Below, in pieces: positions 1 through 6,231 of a DNA stretch of 20,596 nucleotides (position 1 is the first letter of the stretch; the number at the start of each line of letters is the position of its first letter). The notes beneath the pieces were generated by a model. The model made no database searches and was not told the origin of the DNA. It saw only the letters and a program-made list of their open reading frames with translations. The stretch is taken from the NCBI GenBank assembly GCA_036380435.1, contig DASVES010000375.1, forward strand, positions 1-20,596, in the 5' to 3' direction. The position numbers and the translations under genes are program-made. Source of the stretch: DASQDT01 sp036380435 (GTDB taxonomy: Bacteria; Acidobacteriota; Blastocatellia; Pyrinomonadales; Pyrinomonadaceae).

Positions 1-388
1 TCGAGCCGCAGTTAGGGCATTTAACGTCCTTTGCTCGAATCGCTGCTTCGACGTGAGCGTTAGCCATAGCGTCGAATTCCAGCTTGTCAGCTCGCAGCCG
101 CGCGTTGCAATCGCGGCAGTCCACAAGCGGGTCGCTGAACGTGTCCTCGTGGCCGGAATACTTCCAGACCGCGCGGTTGAGGATGATGCTTGAGTCGATG
201 CCCTCCATGTCGTCGCGCTCGTGAACCATCCAACGCCACCATGCCTGCTTGACGTTGTTGCAGAGTTCGACGCCGAGCGGGCCGTAGTCCCACGCGCTCC
301 CCAAGCCGCCGTAGATATCCGAGGAGGGGAAGACGAAGCCGCGGCGCTTCGAGAGCGAGACGATGGTTTCGATGTTGGGCGCCGGCAC
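1..388 (-). CDS. glyQS: Glycyl-tRNA synthetase (dimeric type), 5' part
   Basis: Charges tRNA-Gly with glycine in the cytoplasm (class II aminoacyl-tRNA synthetase, alpha2 form). Only the first 129 codons are present; the gene runs off the left edge of the window. The translation starts with a GTG codon (VPAPNIETIVSLSKRRGF) and carries the typical SSDIYGG...WDYGPLG segment near residues 22-40, then VKQAWW and a region with CRDC and CPNC pairs near the cut end, as in zinc-binding insertions of this family. The GTG start is chosen because GGAG at 395-398 lies 6 nt upstream and the family homology begins right there; no ATG is available in frame. The inverted repeat at 402-515 fills its upstream region and I see no convincing promoter. 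Identification is from remembered family motifs; confidence is high. Confidence 0.93.
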   Translation of the reverse strand, partial: MPAPNIETIVSLSKRRGFVFPSSDIYGGLGSAWDYGPLGVELCNNVKQAWWRWMVHERDDMEGIDSSIILNRAVWKYSGHEDTFSDPLVDCRDCNARLRADKLEFDAMANAHVEAAIRAKDVKCPNCGS

Positions 389-401
389 GTTTTTCTCCGT
401 G

Positions 402-515
402 AATCGTCAATCGTCAATCGAAAATCGTGGTCACGCTTAGGCTCAACTTAAGCTACAAAGCGCAGGTCGGATGACGGTCAACCCGCCGATTTACGATTGA
501 CGATTTACGATTGAC
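402..515. repeat. Intergenic inverted repeat with tandem ATCGTCAATCG arms
   Basis: Two arms, at about 402-427 and 489-515, are near-perfect reverse complements. Each is built from the short unit ATCGTCAATCG / CGATTTACGATTGACG repeated in tandem, with only a few mismatches. About 60 bp of unrelated sequence separates them. The element lies between glyQS and the small membrane-protein gene, both on the minus strand, so a transcript across it could fold into a long hairpin. It looks like a short interspersed palindromic repeat, not a terminator: there is no T-tract. Whether it recurs elsewhere in the genome cannot be seen here. Confidence 0.7.
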
Positions 516-542
516 GAGAATAACAGGCGCGCGCGGGAAATG

Positions 543-590
543 AAAAGGAGAGGCGAGCGACGCGCCTCGGCGGGCGCGCCGTCCCTCTCC
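543..590 (-). terminator. Intrinsic terminator after the 53-aa membrane protein gene
   Basis: Read on the minus strand, GGAGAGG (from 590) pairs with CCTCTCC (to 547), with additional GC-rich pairing inside, and is followed by TTTTCATTT. It lies 27 nt after the stop codon of the small gene ending at 617. Confidence 0.75.
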
Positions 591-616
591 TCTCGCGGGC
601 CGATGCCCTGCCCGGT

Positions 617-778
617 CTACTTGGTCGCGGGCGTATCGACCTTGATGTTGATGTCCTTGTTGCCGCCGCCGCCGAAGAATCTGCCCCATCCGAAGAACAG
701 GACGAGCAGGACGATTACGAAGATCACCACGATGGCCACGACACCGGCATTGCCGCCGCCGCCTTCACCTTCTGCCAT
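617..778 (-). CDS. 53-aa single-helix membrane protein, function unknown
   Basis: Short gene of 53 codons plus stop. The protein begins MAEGEGGGGNAG, then has a hydrophobic segment of valine, isoleucine and leucine at residues 12-29, then an aromatic/glycine stretch (FFGWGRFFGGGG), and ends in a polar, charged tail (NKDINIKVDTPATK). This predicts one transmembrane helix with a short glycine-rich N-terminus. The start is secure: a full AGGAGGA Shine-Dalgarno at 785-791 sits 6 nt upstream of the ATG, and a terminator follows the stop, so the gene forms a compact independent unit between glyQS and the PEGA gene. I have the impression that similar glycine-rich one-helix proteins occur in related bacteria, but I cannot name a family. 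A membrane-anchored small regulator or assembly factor is possible; this is a guess. Confidence 0.8.
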   Translation of the reverse strand: MAEGEGGGGNAGVVAIVVIFVIVLLVLFFGWGRFFGGGGNKDINIKVDTPATK

Positions 779-950
779 GTTATCTCCTCCTAGTGATAGG
801 TCAAACGCGCCTTTACTTGCCCCGGCGCGCGGGCCTGGCTACGGGAGCCGGCCCTTCGATTAAGCGATCCGCCTGAAAAGTCTTTTCGCACGCGCCTCAC
901 CCCGGCCTTGTTACCACACGTCTCCGAGTCGCGTCAACGCCCCTCGAAAC

Positions 951-989
951 AAGCGCCGTGCCCCTCGCGGCCCGAGGGGCACGGCGCTT
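951..989 (-). terminator. Strong hairpin terminator of the PEP-CTERM/PEGA operon
   Basis: A perfect 17-bp stem (951-967 with 973-989) closes a 5-nt loop. It lies 39 nt beyond the stop codon of the minus-strand gene ending at 1029. The minus-strand transcript continues with GTTTC after the stem and the stem itself ends in CTT; the T-tract is weak but the stem is very stable. The plus-strand reading ends in GCTTTGAC, so bidirectional action is possible. Confidence 0.75.
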
Positions 990-1028
990 TGACTGACATT
1001 CGCAAAGACGCCCCGCCTGGCCCTTAGG

Positions 1029-2075
1029 CTAGCGGCGCGTGCTCCTGCCCGCGATACACGGCCCCCTGGTCGGACTCGGGCGCGGGTCGTTCTCGCCCGG
1101 CGACTGCACGTGCAGATCGTACCCGTTGTGCTCACGGTAGCCGCCGATGATCCCGGTGATGCGGTTGGCGTCCATCTTGCGCTCTCCCACGAGGTAGGAG
1201 TAGGCGCGCTTCAGGAGTACTTCGGGCGAACGGTCGCGGCGCCCGCAGCCGCCGTAGGCGATGAGGAAGGCGCGGTAGGTCGGGTTGCGCTGCATCTCGT
1301 CGCCCAGGTAGTCGAGCCGTGCCTTATCGTAGTCGGGGGCGACCGAGACGAAGCGGTCTAAGTAGGGCGGAGGCGGGGGCGGGGGCGGGATGAAGCGCGT
1401 CTCGGCCCGATTCTGCTGACGGCAGGCGGGGTCGCCGGAGGAGTCCTCAACGACGACTGTGGCCGTGATGCGTCTGTTGCCGATGCCCGTGGAATCGACC
1501 GTGATGATCGGCGTGCGGTCGCCGCGCGTGATGGTGGCCGTGGGCGGGTCAACCGTCCAGGTGTAGGTGAGATCAGACTTCTGGCCCGCGTATGCCGCGT
1601 CGGCCGTGAAGGTGATCTGGTCGCCATCTCTGGCGGTGGCCGTCGCCGTGACGTTCACGGAGTACGGGCAGAATGACACCTCCGGGGGGGGAAGAGGGGT
1701 GCGCGGCCGGTAGGTGAGCCTGATGCAGTCCTTGCGCCCCGCGGTGGTGTTGACCGTGTGCTCCCAGGGCGGGCCGTTCGGGAAGACGATCTTAACTTTG
1801 TGCGGGCCGGGCGTCTGTTTGAAGACGCGCATGTTTTCGGTCGTCTCGCCGGAGTAAACGTCGTCGATGAAGATGGGGTAGCCGCCCGGCTCGGTCGAGA
1901 TTTCGATGACGCCCTCCGTCGGGGGCTTGCCGTTCTTCTTCTGCTGCTGCTGCGCGTGGGCCTCTGGCGTGAGCGGCGCGGCGGAAGCGAAGACGGCGAG
2001 CAGCGCGGCGACGGCGAGGGCGCGACGCGCCACGCGCGGCAAGAGGTCTCGCGTCATGCGGCTCCGTGTCAACAT
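1029..2075 (-). CDS. Secreted PEGA-domain / Ig-like protein with OmpA-like tail
   Basis: 348-aa exported protein, probably surface or periplasmic. A basic, hydrophobic signal peptide spans residues 1-41 (cleavage after AHA, before a QQQQKK stretch). Residues 54-122 read as a PEGA domain (EGVIEISTEPGGYPIFIDD...), a fold often seen in surface-layer and cell-envelope proteins. Residues 135-228 form a beta-rich Ig/PKD-like region (LTYTWTVDPP...). A run of eight prolines (230-237) links this to a C-terminal domain (239-325) of alternating strand and helix with RAYSYLV...RKMDANRITGIIGGYRE, which resembles the OmpA-like modules in which a helix RAxxYL precedes GIDxxRI. The ATG at 2075 lies 5 nt after the stop of the upstream PEP-CTERM gene, and AGGAGG inside that gene's end is the only visible ribosome-binding site, with a long 13-nt spacing; a downstream ATG (residue 7) is an alternative. 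Function is unknown; a structural envelope role is inferred. Confidence 0.85.
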   Translation of the reverse strand: MLTRSRMTRDLLPRVARRALAVAALLAVFASAAPLTPEAHAQQQQKKNGKPPTEGVIEISTEPGGYPIFIDDVYSGETTENMRVFKQTPGPHKVKIVFPNGPPWEHTVNTTAGRKDCIRLTYRPRTPLPPPEVSFCPYSVNVTATATARDGDQITFTADAAYAGQKSDLTYTWTVDPPTATITRGDRTPIITVDSTGIGNRRITATVVVEDSSGDPACRQQNRAETRFIPPPPPPPPYLDRFVSVAPDYDKARLDYLGDEMQRNPTYRAFLIAYGGCGRRDRSPEVLLKRAYSYLVGERKMDANRITGIIGGYREHNGYDLHVQSPGENDPRPSPTRGPCIAGRSTRR

Positions 2076-2080
2076 GATCT

Positions 2081-2755
2081 TCAGACAACCTCCTGATCGC
2101 GTGCTTCCACTTCGAGCGCCTTGAGGGCGCGGCGGCGGCGGGAGCCGGCGCCGAGCGCGAGCAGGCCGGAGCCGAAGAGCAGGAGCGTGGCCGGCTCGGG
2201 GATGCCCGGCGGCGGGGGCGGCGGGGTCGGGTTCGGGGTCGGACTAGTCGTCCCGCAGTCTACGCAAACCTCCTCGCCGCCGGTGCAGATGCCGGTCAGG
2301 CAGATGAGCGGGATGCCGACGAGGGAAAGCCAGGGGAAGCCGCCCCCCTTGAGGATCACATCCTCGAGGGGCGCCTCCCCGCAGTCGCAGACCGTGCCGG
2401 AGATGTCGCCGAGGTCGATGGTCTGAACCGTGCCCTGCGGCTGCTGGGCCGGGTCCTGGCTGATGAGCGACGTGGGGTTGTTGCCGGTGGTGGAGCCGTC
2501 GGACGCGCCCGCAGCGTTACCGGTGCTGGCGCCCGCGTCCTGCTTCTGCTCGGTGGTGGCGACGAGGCCGGAAGCTGTCTTGCCGCCCTGCTGCTGGAGG
2601 GCGCGGAGGCGAAGGTCTGCCCAGGGGCCGCGGCGACCCGCGGCGGCCGCCTGCATCACGTCGGCGAAGTGTATGGTGCCGGCCCGTGCCGGCGCCGCCG
2701 CTGCGAGCAGGCCGCTGAGCATCAGCGCGAGGATGCGTGGGGCTTGATGCTTCAT
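2081..2755 (-). CDS. PEP-CTERM sorting-signal protein
   Basis: 224-aa protein with an N-terminal signal peptide (MKHQAPRILALMLSGLLAAAAPARA) and a C-terminal PEP-CTERM tripartite signal: IPEPATLLL, a short hydrophobic helix, then the basic cluster SRRRRALK. Proteins of this class are processed by exosortase (EpsH/XrtA-type) and become cell-surface or exopolysaccharide-associated; no exosortase gene is in the window. The middle is Gly/Ser/Thr/Gln-rich low complexity (GGKTASGLVATT...), followed by CDC, a hydrophobic patch (FPWLSLVGIPLICLTGIC) and CVDC, then a proline-rich linker. The ATG at 2755 is preferred over upstream in-frame ATGs because the signal peptide starts there and AGGAGG (2768-2773) lies 12 nt upstream. 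It is followed 5 nt later by the PEGA gene, so the two are co-transcribed. About 26 residues follow the hydrophobic helix, longer than the usual tail. Confidence 0.85.
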   Translation of the reverse strand: MKHQAPRILALMLSGLLAAAAPARAGTIHFADVMQAAAAGRRGPWADLRLRALQQQGGKTASGLVATTEQKQDAGASTGNAAGASDGSTTGNNPTSLISQDPAQQPQGTVQTIDLGDISGTVCDCGEAPLEDVILKGGGFPWLSLVGIPLICLTGICTGGEEVCVDCGTTSPTPNPTPPPPPPGIPEPATLLLFGSGLLALGAGSRRRRALKALEVEARDQEVV

Positions 2756-2958
2756 CTTGAGAGGTCGCCTCCTGAAATCCCCGGCTCGGCCGGAAACTTC
2801 AATGGAAAGTTCTATAAAGACAGATGCGCCGGCCCCGGTCCGTCTTCCGCTTAATGTTCGGGCCCGCGCGGTCAATTGTTTACGGCTTGACCACTCGTCC
2901 GACTTGCTCAAAGGGAAAAGACGCGGAATAGCTTGTTAATTCCAATTTCGATTGTCAA

Positions 2959-2987
2959 ATTAAACTCGCGGGGCGCTCAACTGTCAA
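2959..2987 (-). promoter_or_regulatory. Sigma70-like promoter for the PEP-CTERM/PEGA operon
   Basis: On the minus strand a perfect -35 TTGACA (2982-2987) and a -10 TTTAAT (2959-2964, 5 of 6 matches) are separated by exactly 17 bp. The -35 directly abuts the T-tract of the pnp terminator. Transcription would start near 2952 and leave an untranslated leader of almost 200 nt before the ATG at 2755. A second TTGACA at about 2952-2957 lacks a good -10. Confidence 0.65.
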
Positions 2988-2988
2988 G

Positions 2989-3023
2989 GAAAAAAGAGGC
3001 CCGCCCGCGGGGGCGAACCTCTT
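2989..3023 (-). terminator. Intrinsic terminator of pnp
   Basis: Minus-strand reading: AAGAGG (from 3023) and an inner GCCC pair with GGGC and CCTCTT (to 2994), then a run of T. It lies 34 nt after the pnp stop codon. Confidence 0.85.
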
Positions 3024-3057
3024 CCGTGTCAAAACTTGGCCGAAAGCGGCGGGTGAG

Positions 3058-5343
3058 CTAGCGCCGCCGCCGTCCACCCTCGCCACGGCCACCACCACCA
3101 CCGCCACGACCGTTCTCGCCGCGGTCGTTGCCGCCGCCGCTATCGTCGCCGCCGGGGCTGTCGCCGCCGCCCTGATCTTCGACCTCGACATCGCCGCCGC
3201 CCTCGAAGTCGCCGTCGCCGCCGCCGGCGCCCGCCGCCTTCTGTTTCTCCTGCCGGAGCACGGCCCTGCGGGAGAGCTTGATCTTGTTGCCCTCCTTGCC
3301 GATGCACTTGACCATGATCTGCTGCCCCTCTTTGAGTTCGTCGCGCACGTCGCGGACGCGGTGCTCGGCGATCTCGGAGATGTGCAGCAGGCCGTCGGTG
3401 CCGGGGAAGATTTCGACGAAGGCGCCGAAATCGACGATGCGCGAGACGGTGCCGAGGTACTCCTCGCCGATCTCGGCCTCGGCCGTGAGTCCGCGAATCT
3501 TGGCCACGGCCGCCTGTGCGGCGTCGCCGTCGGCGGTGGCGATGAAGATCGTGCCGTCGTCCTCAACGTCGATCTTGGCGCCGGTCTCCTCGACGATGGC
3601 GCGGATGATCTTGCCGCCCGGTCCGATCACGTCGCGGATGCGGTCGGGGTTGATCTTGATAGTGATGATACGCGGCGCGTGCGGGCTCAAGTCCTCGCGC
3701 GACTCGCTGAGGGCCTCGTTCATGCGCTCAAGGATGTGCAGTCTGCCTTTACGGGCCTGCTCCAGCGCCTCGGCCATGATCTGCGCGTTGACGCCGGCGA
3801 TCTTGATGTCCATCTGGAGGGCCGTGATGCCGTCGGCCGTGCCGGCCACCTTGAAGTCCATGTCGCCGTAGTGGTCTTCGGCGCCCGCGATGTCGGAGAG
3901 GATGGCGTACTTGTTGCCCTCCATCACCAGACCCATCGCCACGCCCGCGACCGCCGCCTTGATGGGGACGCCCGCGTCCATCATCGAGAGACTGCCGCCG
4001 CAGACGCTCGCCATCGACGAGGAGCCGTTCGACTCCGTGATGTCGGAGACGATGCGCAGCGAGTACGGGAACTCCTCGACCGTGGGCAGGACGGGTTCGA
4101 GCGCGCGACGCGCAAGCGCCCCGTGGCCGATCTCGCGGCGGGAGGTTGAGCCGAAGCGTCCGACCTCGCCGACCGAGAAGTGCGGGAAGTTATAGTGGAG
4201 CAGGAAGCGGCGTTTGATTTCGCCGGATTCGAGGTCATCCATGAACTGCTCGTCCTGCTTGGTGCCGAGCGTCGAGGTGACGATGGCCTGCGTCTCGCCG
4301 CGCGTAAACAGCGCCGAGCCGTGGACGCGCGGGAGCCAGCCGACCTCGCAGTCGATGCCGCGAATCTCGGAGAAGCGTCGGCCGTCGGGACGACGGCGCT
4401 TGTTGAGAATGTCGTCGCGGAAAATCTTCTCCTTCAGGTGGTCGAAGACCTTCTTGGCCATCTGCCGCTGCTCGGGCTGATCCTCAGGATAGGATTCGAC
4501 GACCTCCTTCTTGAGCGAGTCGATGCCGGCGTAAGAGGCGATCTTACCCTGCTCGGAGGTGTCCAGAGCCTGACGCATCTTTTCGGCGTAGTTGCGCTCA
4601 ACCTCGCCGAGCATCTCCTCGTTCAAGGCGGGCGGCTCGACCGTGCGCTTCTCGACGCCGAGCGCCTTGTAGAGTTCCTTCTGCCAGCGACAGAGACGGT
4701 TGATCTCCTTGTGCGCGAGCATCAGGGCCTCGACCATGATCTCCTCGGAGACGCCCTTGGCCCCGGCCTCGACCATCGTGATGGCTTCCTCGGTGCCGGC
4801 GACGATGAGATTGAGGCGCGACTCGCGCACCTCGTCGTAGGTCGGATTGATGATGTAGCGGCCATCGATGAGTCCGACGCGGACGCCGGCAATCGGGTTC
4901 GGGAACGGGATGTCGGAGAGGTAGAGGGCGCACGACGCGCCGGTGATGGCGATCACGTCCGGGTCGTTCTCGTCGTCGGCCGAAATCACCGAGGCGATGA
5001 CCTGCGTCTCGTTCTTGTAGCCTTCGGTGAAGAGCGGGCGGCAGGGGCGGTCGATCATGCGGGCGGTCAGGACTTCCTTCTCGCCGGGGCGGCCCTCGCG
5101 CCGGAAGTAGTTGCCGGGGATGCGCCCCGCCGCGTAGTTGTGCTCGCGGTACTCGACCGTGAGCGGGAAGAAATCGATGCCTTCGCGCGGCTTGTCGGCC
5201 CCGACGGCGGCGACCAAGAGTATCGTCTCGCCGTACTGGATGACGACCGAGCCGTGCGCCTGTTTGGCGACGCGGCCCGTCTCGACGGTGAGTTCGCGCT
5301 CGCCGAGCTTGATGGATTCTTTCAAATACTTTCTGGCTGTCAT
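3058..5343 (-). CDS. pnp: Polyribonucleotide nucleotidyltransferase (PNPase)
   Basis: Phosphorolytic 3'-5' exoribonuclease of mRNA turnover, working as a trimer in the cytoplasm. The 761-aa product has two RNase PH domains separated by a helical domain: GSVVIQYGETILLVAAV...REGIDFFPLTVEYREHNYAAGRIPG at the front and RGETQAIVTSTLG...SRREIGHGALARRALEP in the catalytic second copy. A KH domain follows (about 557-620, VIGPGGKIIR loop), then an S1 domain (about 621-692, VSRIVDFGAFVEIFPGTDGLLH). The last 65 residues are an unusual Gly/Asp/Arg-rich tail ending in GEGGRRRR. The ATG at 5343 is chosen because AAGGAG (5354-5359) lies 9 nt upstream and the family N-terminus starts there; an upstream in-frame ATG at 5421 would add 26 arginine-rich residues coded by hairpin-rich leader. 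It follows rpsO as in many bacteria and is terminated at 2989-3023. Confidence 0.97.
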   Translation of the reverse strand: MTARKYLKESIKLGERELTVETGRVAKQAHGSVVIQYGETILLVAAVGADKPREGIDFFPLTVEYREHNYAAGRIPGNYFRREGRPGEKEVLTARMIDRPCRPLFTEGYKNETQVIASVISADDENDPDVIAITGASCALYLSDIPFPNPIAGVRVGLIDGRYIINPTYDEVRESRLNLIVAGTEEAITMVEAGAKGVSEEIMVEALMLAHKEINRLCRWQKELYKALGVEKRTVEPPALNEEMLGEVERNYAEKMRQALDTSEQGKIASYAGIDSLKKEVVESYPEDQPEQRQMAKKVFDHLKEKIFRDDILNKRRRPDGRRFSEIRGIDCEVGWLPRVHGSALFTRGETQAIVTSTLGTKQDEQFMDDLESGEIKRRFLLHYNFPHFSVGEVGRFGSTSRREIGHGALARRALEPVLPTVEEFPYSLRIVSDITESNGSSSMASVCGGSLSMMDAGVPIKAAVAGVAMGLVMEGNKYAILSDIAGAEDHYGDMDFKVAGTADGITALQMDIKIAGVNAQIMAEALEQARKGRLHILERMNEALSESREDLSPHAPRIITIKINPDRIRDVIGPGGKIIRAIVEETGAKIDVEDDGTIFIATADGDAAQAAVAKIRGLTAEAEIGEEYLGTVSRIVDFGAFVEIFPGTDGLLHISEIAEHRVRDVRDELKEGQQIMVKCIGKEGNKIKLSRRAVLRQEKQKAAGAGGGDGDFEGGGDVEVEDQGGGDSPGGDDSGGGNDRGENGRGGGGGGRGEGGRRRR

Positions 5344-5360
5344 GTGTTTTCGTCTCCTTA

Positions 5361-5375
5361 CGGGCGCGACGCCCG
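5361..5375 (-). promoter_or_regulatory. Hairpin abutting the pnp ribosome-binding site
   Basis: CGGGCG (5361-5366) and CGCCCG (5370-5375) pair across a 3-nt loop, immediately upstream of the AAGGAG at 5354-5359. It could modulate ribosome access to pnp; this is inferred from position. Confidence 0.4.
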
Positions 5376-5518
5376 CGCCGCGCTGGCGGCCTCGGGCCGG
5401 GGCGTCTCGTCCGCCCCGCAAGCGCCCTGTTAAATTTTTATTCGTGGCCGGCGGCCCCGGCGCGGCGCGCTACGTGTGGCGCGTCGCGTGAACGTTTCGG
5501 TCGCGTGACCGTGCGGCG

Positions 5519-5567
5519 GAAAAAGAAGACGGCACCGGGCTTCTGGTGTCGTGAAGCCCGGTGCCGC
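5519..5567 (-). terminator. Terminator or attenuator between rpsO and pnp
   Basis: A perfect 14-bp stem (5531-5544 with 5554-5567) with a 9-nt loop is followed on the minus strand by TCTTCTTTTTCC. It lies about 220 nt after the rpsO stop and about 175 nt before the pnp start, so it should end or attenuate rpsO transcripts before pnp. Confidence 0.8.
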
Positions 5568-5697
5568 TTGTCTCTAGACGATCCGCCGGCGTGGCCGCTC
5601 TCCTGGGGCGTCGGCCCGGCCGGGAGGTCTCGCGCCGTCACGTTCGGCACCGCCCGCGGGCTTTTCTGTTGGACGCCTCGGAGTGATGTTTTTTACA

Positions 5698-5726
5698 GGG
5701 GGGCGCCTGGTTGCCGTGCGCCCCCC
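5698..5726 (-). other. GC hairpin downstream of rpsO, no T-tract
   Basis: GGGGGGCGC (5698-5706) pairs with GCGCCCCCC (5718-5726) over an 11-nt loop, 62 nt after the rpsO stop. On the minus strand it is followed by TGTAAAAAAC, not by T, so it is more likely an RNA-processing or stabilising stem than a terminator. On the plus strand the T-run precedes it. Confidence 0.5.
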
Positions 5727-5787
5727 GCGCGTTCAAGCTAACCCGAACGGCGCGACTGAGCTTTCAGGAGTGGGCCGCTAGAGAGGT

Positions 5788-6057
5788 CTAGCGGCGCAGG
5801 CCCAGTCGGCCGATGAGTTCGTGGTACTGCTCGATGTCGATCCGCTTGAGATAGTCGAGCATACTTCTGCGCTGCGAGACCATCTTGAGCAGGCCGCGCC
5901 GCGAGTGGTTGTCCTTCTTGTGGGTCTTGAAATGCTCGGTAAGGTCGTTGATGCGCCGCGTGAGCAACGCCACCTGAACCTGCGGCGACCCGGTGTCGCC
6001 TTCCTTCGCGCGATATTCCTGGACGATTGATTCTTTGACTTCCCTCGATAACGACAT
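5788..6057 (-). CDS. rpsO: 30S ribosomal protein S15
   Basis: 89-aa primary 16S rRNA-binding protein of the small subunit platform. The whole family pattern is visible: MSLSREVKESIVQEY, the GDTGSPQVQVALLTRRINDL segment, LTEHFKTHKKDNHSRRGLL, then VSQRRSMLDYLKR and a C-terminal YHELIGRLGLRR. Length and start match the family (88-89 aa). The nearest Shine-Dalgarno-like sequence, GGGAGG, is 15 nt upstream of the ATG, unusually far; S15 genes are often translationally autoregulated through structured leaders, but I cannot show such a structure here. It is the first gene of the rpsO-pnp pair. Confidence 0.98.
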   Translation of the reverse strand: MSLSREVKESIVQEYRAKEGDTGSPQVQVALLTRRINDLTEHFKTHKKDNHSRRGLLKMVSQRRSMLDYLKRIDIEQYHELIGRLGLRR

Positions 6058-6152
6058 ACTGTTCGAGATGATCCTCCCAGACCGCAGTCAAGCCCGTCTG
6101 TATCCACAGGCAACCGCAAGAGTTAGTAAAACTTACCCGGAGCAATCTAGCA

Positions 6153-6185
6153 TGCGGCCCCGAGGAGTGTCCAGCCGGGGCCGCA
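6153..6185 (-). other. Hairpin between the GGDEF-EAL gene and rpsO
   Basis: A perfect 10-bp GC-rich stem (6153-6162 with 6176-6185) with a 13-nt loop lies 47 nt after the stop of the minus-strand gene ending at 6232. The following bases on the minus strand (TGCTAGATTGCTCC) contain no T-tract, so termination would be inefficient or Rho-assisted. The rpsO promoter must lie between here and 6057, but I see no good match. Confidence 0.45.
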
Positions 6186-6231
6186 CGCCCGATGTCCGCC
6201 CCTAATTCCTGCTCCGGCCCGCCCCAAGCTC

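Larger units (their letters stand above)
5344..5787 (-). other. 444-nt structured rpsO-pnp spacer (pnp leader)
   Basis: No credible gene in this stretch. In minus-strand RNA it holds, in order, a GC hairpin (5698-5726), a terminator-like hairpin (5519-5567), an A/T-rich patch at 5430-5443 that is the only candidate for a pnp -10 region (no -35 seen), a 7-bp hairpin (5398-5404 with 5412-5418), and a 6-bp hairpin (5361-5366 with 5370-5375) touching the pnp Shine-Dalgarno. In Escherichia coli the equivalent leader contains a terminator and an RNase III-cut stem through which PNPase represses its own synthesis. The same logic here is inference from position and structure only. Confidence 0.55.

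Noticed and set aside
779..950. TTGACC followed by TAACAT just before the 53-aa gene as a promoter
   Set aside because: The -10 would overlap the Shine-Dalgarno and ATG, leaving no leader.
4180..5433. 417-codon open frame antisense to pnp
   Set aside because: Low-complexity product without motifs; pnp on the other strand is unambiguous.
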